From IMG/VR virus record IMGVR_UViG_3300010885_029960, positions 1 to 29,768 of that record: a DNA stretch of 29,768 nt, one strand, 5' to 3'. The translations under genes and the position numbers were made by a program. This document shows positions 22,202 to 28,830 of the stretch, piece after piece (the first letter of the stretch is position 1; the number at the start of each line of letters is the position of its first letter). The DNA comes from a virus. Below the pieces are notes generated by a model. That model had not been told where the DNA came from. It ran no database searches and saw nothing but the letters and a program-made list of their open reading frames with translations.

Positions 22202-22926
22202 GTTCTCACAACCTGATATCGCACCGGCCCGATTGCGGCCAACCCCTCCAAGACCTCCGCAACCCGAACCATGATGAAATCGCCCGGGTCTCCCCGGCCA
22301 CGGTCCAGCGGGCGCACGTCCCTATGGCCGAACACGCCGCGCGTTTCCGGCGCCACGGCTCGCGGCCGGGTTCCGTCGGTGGGGTAGCTTGTGCGAACCT
22401 CCAACCACGGCAACGGGTGCGACGCATCCGAGGGGTTCAACAGGCTCACTTGACGGTGTTGCGCTTGAATCGTGCCATGGATGAGGCGCGCGACGGTGAG
22501 GCATGACGCCGAATAAACCGCGTTGCCGTCGGAGACCTGGACCACTTCAACCCCGATAGAGTCCATGGACGCGCCTTTCGCGTGCCACGCAATCACGGGG
22601 ATGAGGTAGTGAGTTTGGACCAGTTGCCCGTTGGTATCCACAATCACGGGGGTTGATGCGCTGGCCTTGTTTCGTCTCCAATACCGGGAGACGTTCTCCG
22701 CGCGTTCGGAATCCGCTCCGGCCCCTTCAATGAGCCGTTGGGGCCAAAGCCCTTGCGTGGTGTGAAGAACGAACTTGCGAACCGTGCGAGTAGGGGCCGC
22801 GCGGAAATCCTCCGGGGCTAACGCAAGCTCCGGGTTGCGCGTCCAGTTGGTGAGGGGGATTCCGTCCAGCGAAAAGCCGGAGCGTGAATCCAAAAGAACT
22901 TGGGTGACCGGGGGCGGTTGAGGCAT
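22198..22926 (-). CDS. Endolysin: N-acetylmuramoyl-L-alanine amidase (Amidase_2)
   Basis: A 242-residue peptidoglycan amidase that cuts the bond between muramic acid and L-alanine during lysis. The core has the fold markers: VRKFVLHTTQG with zinc ligand His55, AWHAKG with His115, SIGVEVVQ with the probable catalytic Glu127, and GHRDV with His201, then a GDPGD motif with Asp213 as the third ligand. The usual Cys of the CDPG-type motif is replaced by Gly. Residues 1-45 form a short N-terminal extension without a signal peptide, so export should depend on a holin. AGAAGG is seven bases before the ATG on this strand. Confidence 0.88.
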   Translation of the reverse strand: MPQPPPVTQVLLDSRSGFSLDGIPLTNWTRNPELALAPEDFRAAPTRTVRKFVLHTTQGLWPQRLIEGAGADSERAENVSRYWRRNKASASTPVIVDTNGQLVQTHYLIPVIAWHAKGASMDSIGVEVVQVSDGNAVYSASCLTVARLIHGTIQAQHRQVSLLNPSDASHPLPWLEVRTSYPTDGTRPRAVAPETRGVFGHRDVRPLDRGRGDPGDFIMVRVAEVLEGLAAIGPVRYQVVRT

Positions 22927-22939
22927 GGGAGACCTTCTA

Positions 22940-23158
22940 TCAGTTGAAGTGTTGGAGAACCGAGGGCTTGACTCCCGGGTGAGGCATACCAGTTGAGATT
23001 TGCCGCGCGAGATATTCCGCTTGTACCCAATCCAAAGCCTGTTTCGCTTCGGTATCGGTCCAAGTCTGAATTACCTTCATTTCGGGCGGAGACTCGAAAA
23101 GCAACATTGCCGTGAAGAAAACCTCCGCGTTGATGTTGCGCCGAACCTCGGAACTCAT
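22940..23158 (-). CDS. Small hypothetical protein
   Basis: A 72-residue protein starting MSSEVRRNINAEVFF. The ATG at 23158 overlaps the stop of the RuvC-like gene by four bases (ATGA), so the two are probably co-translated; an upstream ATG is rejected on this ground. The mostly helical sequence (EAKQALDWVQAEYLARQ) has no signal peptide and no known motif. It sits between the resolvase and endolysin genes. I do not recognise it. Confidence 0.7.
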   Translation of the reverse strand: MSSEVRRNINAEVFFTAMLLFESPPEMKVIQTWTDTEAKQALDWVQAEYLARQISTGMPHPGVKPSVLQHFN

Positions 23159-23715
23159 GGCCGAACCCCTCCACGTTCCATGCGGCCGGTGGCCCAAAGA
23201 CCAATCCCAATTGCGTCCAGGGTGTTGTGATGGAGCCCCGGGGCATGGTCCATGAGCCCCGCGCGCATGATGGCCAACTCACCCGGGGAGAGAATGGCCA
23301 GAACCCGACGGCCCATTACGTCTTTCGGGACTTGACCTTTCCACTCTTGCGGGGTTGCAAACCTCGCTTCAAGGGAGACCATACCGGCAACAGCCGCGCC
23401 GATGGTTGCCACTCGGATGAGGTCTTGCGCGTTGCTCCGTACATCGTCCGGGCGAAACTCCATCAACTCGCACACCGCAAGCGGCCTATCGCCCGGGTGA
23501 TGGCCCATGGCCCAAAGGGCGCGGAGAATGCTCCCTTGAGCCCCGGTGAGGGTCTCCGCGGCTTGTTCGTTGAGACCTCGCGCGGCGGAGCAAACCAGCC
23601 CGCAAGCCGCGAGGGTCCATGCGCCGTGGAGAAAGGCCATGAGGCACCAACCCAAGTTGCGGCCGGGGTCAATGGCGACCAATGCGGTACGGTTGCTCGG
23701 ATTCGTGACGTTCAC
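23155..23715 (-). CDS. RuvC-like Holliday junction resolvase
   Basis: A 186-residue RNase H-fold nuclease. The N-terminus reads ALVAIDPGRNLGW with Asp16; the second acidic residue is in AVCELMEFRP (Glu83); TPQEWKGQVPK at residues 121-131 and HHNTLDAIGIGLW with Asp167 at the C-terminus complete the RuvC pattern. Phage resolvases of this type cut branched DNA before packaging. It starts at GTG 23715 with AGAAGG upstream, and lies just after the polymerase gene. The length is normal for bacterial RuvC-like proteins. Confidence 0.85.
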   Translation of the reverse strand: MNVTNPSNRTALVAIDPGRNLGWCLMAFLHGAWTLAACGLVCSAARGLNEQAAETLTGAQGSILRALWAMGHHPGDRPLAVCELMEFRPDDVRSNAQDLIRVATIGAAVAGMVSLEARFATPQEWKGQVPKDVMGRRVLAILSPGELAIMRAGLMDHAPGLHHNTLDAIGIGLWATGRMERGGVRP

Positions 23716-23718
23716 GGC

Positions 23719-25677
23719 TCAACCTTCTTTCGCGAGGCCGGTAGCCTCATCCCACTCCCACGGAATCAGACACCCTTTGAAGGGGCCACTTTGCGCGATC
23801 TTGATATCGGCGGATTTGGTCCAGCGTTTGGCCATCAACGCGGGTTCGGCGGAGATACCGGCCTCAAGCTCCGGCATCCAACGCGCGGCGGTTTGAACCA
23901 TGATCCGAGAGACCTCCCAACCCGCAAGCGTGGCCCGCGCGGGTTCGGCCGGAACCTCAAGTAAGAACTCATCATGTACGAAGTTCCAAACACGGCAACC
24001 GTACAGGGGAGAGCCGGTTTCCACGTAGCACGCGCGAGCGATTCGGAACCCGGCCTCTTTCGCGATATCAGCCGCGAGCCCTTGGAAGAATGAGTTAGCA
24101 ACCTCGCAATACCCCACTCCGCCGCGGTATCGGTTAGACAACAGGTGTTGAATGCGGGTCGTATCGTTGCCGTCCAGAAGCCGGTTGACCAGTGCGAAAT
24201 AGGGTTTGGCTTCTGGCCAGTTGGTGAGCCACTGTTGACGGAGTGTGGTTGCCTCATCAAGCGAGAGGATCACACCATATTCCGCGCGCGCTTGGGCCAC
24301 AAACCGCTTTACGCCCATGCCTCCGGGGTAACCGAAGTTGGCAATCTTTGCGGTTTGCCGAAACTTGCTCTTGAAGAAATCTTTTCGCTCCGGCCCTTGC
24401 GAGCCGTGAATAAGAGCGGTTGCGGTGAGGTAGTCAATTCCGGCCATACCGGCCGCAAGATCCGTGTGCGGGTCTTTGCCGGAATTAAGAACCTCCATCA
24501 ATCGGGACTCTCCAAGCAACTTGAAACAGACGAAAGCCCACGCACGGAGTTCCATTCCGGTGTAGTCACACGAAAGGAACCAGCAACCCGGCCGCGGTTC
24601 AAAACACTCTTTCGGCCCCTCTTTGCGGGCCGTGTTTTGCAACTGGTAACCATACGCCGCGGGGAGGCCAGTTGCACCCGGCCGCGGGTCACCCTGCGAA
24701 CAACTTGTGCGTCCAGTGCCTTGAAGACACGTAAAACGGGGCTGGATAGGGTATCGGTCGCCGAACCGGAGCCGTTCAATCCGACTCAACACGGTTTTCG
24801 CGGCCCCGTATTTCTGGAACTTCGTTAAAAGATCATGGCCGGTGAGGCCGATTGCATCCTCCGAGAGTTCCGGCTTTCCCCCGGCCGTTGTCGGAAGGGT
24901 GATATCAGCATCCGAACACGCTTGCTCCATGAGCCGTTGTGCGGCCTCCATGTTGCGAACTCCGTTCGGTCGCACCAACCCGGCCGCGGTCAACTCGGCG
25001 CGGTATGCGTCCAGCCGTGCGCGCTCCAACTGGTAATAACGCTCAACCTCTTTGGCGTTGGTATGCACTCCCCATGCTGAAACCAACTTGAGCCAAAAGT
25101 CCGCGGCCGATTGCCTGGACTCATCCTCCAAGGCATCCGGTGCGATACCCCGCGCGCGGGCCGATTGGGCTTCGTGCAAGGCATATTGCACGGCAACATC
25201 CCCGCGCGCGTAGTCCAGTGCCTCCCGGGGCCATTGAGCCACGGGGGTTGCTCGGAGCTCCCAATACCTCAACCTCCACGGGTTGGCCTTGGATACCGGG
25301 GGAAGTCCGTTGTAACGGTATGCGACGGATTCCAGGTCATACGTTTTGTGGCGTGAACCCTCCGCAATGTCCAAGAGTTGTTCCCGGATGATTGAACACG
25401 TAATCCGGCCCTCTTCATAGGCCGCGAAAACCAGCGGGGTAAGCTCTGGCCAGTTGGCGCACACAACCGACATATCAAACGCGGTGTTGTGGCCAGTGAT
25501 GAGGTACGGCCCCTCAAGCACCGTGGCCAGAAAGTCGCGCGTGCGCTGGTTCTCAAGTTGAGCGTGTTCGATGCCGGTTCCGCGCGAGGTTCTCCACTGG
25601 ACGCAAACACACGGGGGAGCCTGGACTCCCGGCTCAATCAACTTGGTTTCAGTGTCCAGCGAAAGAAGTTCGATCAT
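23719..25677 (-). CDS. DNA polymerase, family A
   Basis: A 652-residue replicative polymerase with a 3'-5' exonuclease domain and a polymerase domain, but without a 5'-3' exonuclease. Exonuclease motifs are LSLDTE (Asp8, Glu10), GHNTAFD (Asn64, Asp68) and YARGD (Tyr156, Asp160). Polymerase motifs are TGRTSCS near 321, motif A DYTGMELR (Asp371, Glu376, Arg378), motif B with Arg440, Lys444 and Phe448, and motif C VHDE (567-570). Motif B continues GYPGGMG, so the usual O-helix Tyr (E. coli Tyr766) is Gly452. The ATG at 25677 is only two bases after a tRNA-like element and has no clear ribosome site. Confidence 0.93.
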   Translation of the reverse strand: MIELLSLDTETKLIEPGVQAPPCVCVQWRTSRGTGIEHAQLENQRTRDFLATVLEGPYLITGHNTAFDMSVVCANWPELTPLVFAAYEEGRITCSIIREQLLDIAEGSRHKTYDLESVAYRYNGLPPVSKANPWRLRYWELRATPVAQWPREALDYARGDVAVQYALHEAQSARARGIAPDALEDESRQSAADFWLKLVSAWGVHTNAKEVERYYQLERARLDAYRAELTAAGLVRPNGVRNMEAAQRLMEQACSDADITLPTTAGGKPELSEDAIGLTGHDLLTKFQKYGAAKTVLSRIERLRFGDRYPIQPRFTCLQGTGRTSCSQGDPRPGATGLPAAYGYQLQNTARKEGPKECFEPRPGCWFLSCDYTGMELRAWAFVCFKLLGESRLMEVLNSGKDPHTDLAAGMAGIDYLTATALIHGSQGPERKDFFKSKFRQTAKIANFGYPGGMGVKRFVAQARAEYGVILSLDEATTLRQQWLTNWPEAKPYFALVNRLLDGNDTTRIQHLLSNRYRGGVGYCEVANSFFQGLAADIAKEAGFRIARACYVETGSPLYGCRVWNFVHDEFLLEVPAEPARATLAGWEVSRIMVQTAARWMPELEAGISAEPALMAKRWTKSADIKIAQSGPFKGCLIPWEWDEATGLAKEG

Positions 25678-25679
25678 AG

Positions 25680-25731
25680 TGCGCGGCGGAGGGCTTGAAC
25701 CTCCCGAACCCCTCCCGGTGAGGGTCCGCGC
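25680..25731 (-). ncRNA. Two-armed tRNA-like element before polymerase gene
   Basis: Reading on the minus strand from 25731, GCGCGGA pairs with GCCGCGC (25687-25681) over six bases, with one A/G mismatch at the seventh. A T-arm-like hairpin of five base pairs with loop TTCAAGC lies at 25704-25688. A second five-pair hairpin CCCTC / GAGGG with a five-base loop occupies 25724-25710. A single A follows the acceptor-like stem. The 52-base length leaves no room for both D and anticodon arms, so it is a tRNA remnant or a tRNA mimic rather than a working tRNA. It ends two bases before the polymerase ATG. Confidence 0.5.
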
Positions 25732-25743
25732 TACCGGAGGCCG

Positions 25744-26718
25744 TTAGTAACGGTGAGTCGTACCCGTTGCCGTGTCGTAATAGGCCGTGGGCGCATCCTC
25801 CGACGGCCCCGCGAACCACCAACCGGGGAACTTGACCGAATGGAACCAGCCCGCTTGACCCTCAACCGGCCGGGGGCCGGAGGGGGCCGCGGGAGCCGGG
25901 GGAGGCGCGGCCGGGGCCGGAGGGGCCATCACCGGAGCCGGAGGCGCGGAAGGGGCCGCCGGAGCGGCCGGAGGGGCCATCGCAGGGGCCGGAGGCATCA
26001 TGGGCGCGGCCGGGGGAGCCATGGGCCGAACTGCGATGCTTGCCGAACCAGCCCCGGGGAGGTTCGGTTGAGCCGGAGGGAGCCCCCAACCGGGGGCCGT
26101 GGTGAGGGGAGCGGCCATCGCAGGGGCCGGAGCGGCCATCGCAGGGGCCGGAGCGGCCGAACCCGGCTCCGCGGCCACGGGGGTAACTTCGGGCCACTCG
26201 AAACCCGATTGACGCGCGAGGGCCGGGGTTGCCGCGCTCCACTCATGGCGGGTGAATTTGAAGCCGGAGCCCTTCGCGGTACGTTCTTCCGCGCGCACGA
26301 ACACCCGAATACCGGCATACGGGTTGGCCGGTTGCGGAGGGTTCCCCACGGTAGCCTCGAAAGCGCGTTGGATGAGGGCCGCGAGCGTTCCCCCGTCAAC
26401 CACGCGCGAAACGGGGTTGGTGAAATCGTCTTGAGACTTCCCTTCACATGCCGCACAGAACTGGACCAGTTCCCGCGTAGAGGCTTCGGGGCTCTTTTCG
26501 AGTTTCGGAACGGAAGAGAACTTTTGCCCCGCGAGAGGGCCGGAGACTACTCGCATTTCGATGATGAATGCCGCACCCGAACGCGCTCCCGCGGCCCCCG
26601 GCCGGGTAGAGATAACCTCTACCAAGTGGAGGCCGTCCGGGAGACGCCGCGAGGTTGCGTTGAGAATGTTCGGGTTGTTCGCGAGAAGCCCATAGATACC
26701 TTGTGCGCCGGTTCCCAT
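25744..26718 (-). CDS. Putative ssDNA-binding-like replication protein with Pro/Ala linker
   Basis: A 324-residue protein from ATG 26718; an upstream ATG at 26871 would enter the helicase gene and is rejected. Residues 1-165 look like a globular beta-rich domain (YGLLANNPNIL, DGLHLVEVISTRPG, AFIIEMRVVSGPLAGQKFSS, then helical EKSPEASTRELVQFC, and GIRVFVRAEERTAKGSGFKFTRHEW). This arrangement resembles OB-fold single-strand-binding-like proteins of phage replication modules, but I cannot name a family. Residues 175-290 are a Pro/Ala/Met low-complexity linker with an exact 21-base tandem repeat in the DNA (26111-26152). The last 35 residues form an aromatic-rich module, FHSVKFPGWWFAGPSED then AYYDTATGTTHRY. 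Confidence 0.6.
   Translation of the reverse strand: MGTGAQGIYGLLANNPNILNATSRRLPDGLHLVEVISTRPGAAGARSGAAFIIEMRVVSGPLAGQKFSSVPKLEKSPEASTRELVQFCAACEGKSQDDFTNPVSRVVDGGTLAALIQRAFEATVGNPPQPANPYAGIRVFVRAEERTAKGSGFKFTRHEWSAATPALARQSGFEWPEVTPVAAEPGSAAPAPAMAAPAPAMAAPLTTAPGWGLPPAQPNLPGAGSASIAVRPMAPPAAPMMPPAPAMAPPAAPAAPSAPPAPVMAPPAPAAPPPAPAAPSGPRPVEGQAGWFHSVKFPGWWFAGPSEDAPTAYYDTATGTTHRY
26111..26152. repeat. Tandem 21-base repeat, two copies
   Basis: Two exact in-frame copies (26111-26131 and 26132-26152) in the Pro/Ala linker of the ssDNA-binding-like gene. A related part-copy occurs near 25975-25992. Confidence 0.75.
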
Positions 26719-26791
26719 TGTGTTGAATCGCTTTCGTTCGATGTTCCGTGTTCGGGACCAACCCCGGGGCCGTGTGCTCCGAGGTCTCTTC

Positions 26792-26822
26792 ACGCTACGC
26801 CGCAAAGGGGCTGGCGTGTCAA
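26792..26822 (-). promoter_or_regulatory. Putative promoter for the ssDNA-binding-like gene
   Basis: On the minus strand a perfect -35 box TTGACA (26822-26817) is followed after 19 bases by TAGCGT (26797-26792), a TANNNT -10 box. It lies in the 109-base gap after the helicase gene and would give a leader of about 70 bases. The spacer is longer than usual. Confidence 0.45.
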
Positions 26823-26827
26823 GTCTT

Positions 26828-28702
26828 TTACTTGGACCAGCGCGCGCCGCGCCTATCGTCCAAGTCTTCAAGATCGGGCATATCCATTGCGGCCATGGAA
26901 ATCTTTTGCGGGATACCCGTTGTCGCTTCGGTGTATTCGCAATCCCGAACCGTTTTCCAAAACGTGTTCACATGCTCCCAACAATTCAGCATGAACTCAA
27001 CCCGGACTTCCGCGGAGTTCTGGCCTTGCCGGTGCGTTCTTCCGAGCAATTGCTCCAGTTTCGCACCCGTGAACGGGGGAGCCGTAATCAGGTTTCTATC
27101 CCAACCTTGGAGGTTGCGGCCGGTTCCGTTCGCGGCCATGGAAGCCACGAAGGGAGTACCCGGGGAGTGGTCTTCAATCCGCTGGCCTTGAGCCGTCTTA
27201 CCTTGCTCACCGTAGAAGGGAACCCGCGCGAGCCGGGAGACGTAGCCTCCAAAACTTTCTTGCTCCGTCCAGACAATCCCCGTCGGGTTATCGCGGAGCC
27301 AACGTTGACAGTACCGCGCCGCGAGGTCTGAAATCCAACACGGCTCCGTCACTGGAACGAACTTCGGTTGCTCTGCGCGCCAAAGGGTGAGGGTTGCTTC
27401 TCCATCGGCCCATGCGGGAAACGACTTCGTTTTGATCCCATGGACTACCTGCAATTCGGTATCCATGTGGTGTGAATGCTTGAGAGTGGACCGAACGAAC
27501 TTGCTCCATGCCTTGCGCGCTTCACGCCATGCTTCCGGGGGCTGTTGCGTCCAGCGATAGTAAAAGCCCAACGCCAACTCCCTTGCGTGTCGCGAGAGTT
27601 CCAAGGCATCCGTCATCATTTGACCATCCGGCAACTCCCACTCATCACGAAACCGCTCCCAATGCTTATCGCATCCGTCCAGGCTTCCGAGCGGATAGAC
27701 CTCCGTATCCAACTCGGAGAGGATGAGAGAGGTTGCGTTGGTCGTATGAAGGGCCACAACCCCGCGGGTTTCAGAGAACCTCCGACGGTACAGCGAACGC
27801 GCGGCGCGCACCCTATCGTCTCCGACGGCGGAGGTAATGGTGAGCAACTCACCCGGGGTTGTGGCCAGCGTTCGCAGAGCTCCCGGGAGAACCCTTCGGC
27901 CTTGTGAGGGCTTCTCATCAATCGCGTTGGCCCATGGCGCACAATCAACCCACGCGCGAGGGAGGGGGCTCGTGTGCCGGAGAGCCCAACCGATAAGAAG
28001 GTAATAATCCAGAATCGACCGCTTTGTAATGGTGCCGGAGAGGCCAACGAACATGGCCCCCGGGTTCTCATCCATGTATCGCCGGAGCCTCCGAGTAACC
28101 GCGGCGCGCGGGTTTCTCAGGTGTTGGCATTCATCGGTCACAACCAAGTCCGGTTGATAGTCGCGCAGAAGGTCTTTCGCGTTGATGCTTGCCAACCTCT
28201 GGTAACTTTCGATTCGGTATGATTGCGGCGGAGTACCGTACAACCGGGTTGAGAGGTCTTGGAAGTCTCTCCGGGTCTTCTCTTTGAGGGCCGCGGGAAT
28301 GAGTAACAGGGGCCGTTTTGCCTGGAGCATCGTCGGAGCAAGGTAGGTAATTGCGGTCTTACCCTCTCCGACGGGGATAGGGCCGAACAACCCGCGCGCC
28401 TCGGAGAGCTCCGAAAGCGCCCAAGCCTGGACCGGACGGAGGGTGAACCGTTGCGCGTGGCCCCTCGGAAACCGGGAGAAAAGATCGGTGAAAGCCTCGC
28501 AAAACTCCGTGCATTCGAGGGAATCCACTCCCCCGGGCGGATGTTGCGGCCTCCGGGGAAGGGCCGCGATTCGCTGGAGCTCCAGCGAATCAGGAACCTC
28601 CGGGAGAGTGAGGGGCTTCGGGATTGACTTCGCAATGCGCGCCGCAAAGTCAATACCCGAAAGGGCCGGGTGCAACTGGTTTACGAAGGTCTCTTCACTC
28701 AT
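26828..28702 (-). CDS. SF2 DNA helicase/translocase (SNF2-like)
   Basis: A 624-residue helicase. The N-terminal 85 residues are variable; a Q-motif-like TLRPVQAWAL lies at 87-96. Motif I is PVGEGKT (110-116), motif II is DECQ (190-193) in place of DEAH, motif III is LSGT (221-224), and motif VI is LLGRTHRQGQ near residue 565, close to the SNF2/Swi2 QTxDRxxRxGQ type. Such proteins act in phage replication or recombination. The ATG at 28702 follows the end of the tRNA-Gln by three bases, with no ribosome site between. The acidic C-terminus (DMPDLEDLDDRR) is variable in this family. Confidence 0.88.
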   Translation of the reverse strand: MSEETFVNQLHPALSGIDFAARIAKSIPKPLTLPEVPDSLELQRIAALPRRPQHPPGGVDSLECTEFCEAFTDLFSRFPRGHAQRFTLRPVQAWALSELSEARGLFGPIPVGEGKTAITYLAPTMLQAKRPLLLIPAALKEKTRRDFQDLSTRLYGTPPQSYRIESYQRLASINAKDLLRDYQPDLVVTDECQHLRNPRAAVTRRLRRYMDENPGAMFVGLSGTITKRSILDYYLLIGWALRHTSPLPRAWVDCAPWANAIDEKPSQGRRVLPGALRTLATTPGELLTITSAVGDDRVRAARSLYRRRFSETRGVVALHTTNATSLILSELDTEVYPLGSLDGCDKHWERFRDEWELPDGQMMTDALELSRHARELALGFYYRWTQQPPEAWREARKAWSKFVRSTLKHSHHMDTELQVVHGIKTKSFPAWADGEATLTLWRAEQPKFVPVTEPCWISDLAARYCQRWLRDNPTGIVWTEQESFGGYVSRLARVPFYGEQGKTAQGQRIEDHSPGTPFVASMAANGTGRNLQGWDRNLITAPPFTGAKLEQLLGRTHRQGQNSAEVRVEFMLNCWEHVNTFWKTVRDCEYTEATTGIPQKISMAAMDMPDLEDLDDRRGARWSK

Positions 28703-28705
28703 GGG

Positions 28706-28776
28706 TTCCCCCGGTAGGGATCGAACCTACACGGCCGGAGTCAAAGTCCGGTGTTCTGCCATTGAACTACGGGGGA
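28706..28776 (-). tRNA. tRNA-Gln (anticodon UUG)
   Basis: A complete 71-base cloverleaf on the minus strand. The acceptor stem TCCCCCG / CGGGGGA pairs over all seven bases with a U1-A72 pair, as is usual for tRNA-Gln. The D stem is GTTC / GAAC, the anticodon stem CCGGA / TCCGG with loop CTTTGAC (anticodon TTG), and the T stem GTAGG / CCTAC with loop TTCGATC. The discriminator is A. The CCA end is not encoded (CCCAT follows). It decodes CAA, which the phage prefers for Gln. The tRNA lies three bases before the helicase start. Confidence 0.95.
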
Positions 28777-28783
28777 GGGGTTC

Positions 28784-28820
28784 GGGGCCATGTTGCACGT
28801 GCAACGTTTCACACGGCCCC
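28784..28820. promoter_or_regulatory. Nested perfect palindromes
   Basis: A perfect 14-base palindrome GTTGCACGTGCAAC (28792-28805) lies within an outer pair GGGGCC (28784-28789) / GGCCCC (28815-28820). It stands between the tRNA and the end of the next gene. It may be an operator, or, as RNA, a hairpin marking the tRNA transcript or ending it; there is no T-run on either side. Confidence 0.5.
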
Positions 28821-28830
28821 GGGTTAGGTT

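Noticed and set aside
22036-22506. 156-residue plus-strand frame across the holin-endolysin junction
   Set aside because: It overlaps both better-supported genes and has an atypical composition.
25753-26994. 413-residue plus-strand frame opposite the ssDNA-binding-like gene
   Set aside because: Its product is an Arg/Gly-rich translation of the Pro/Ala repeat on the other strand and it also crosses an intergenic region.
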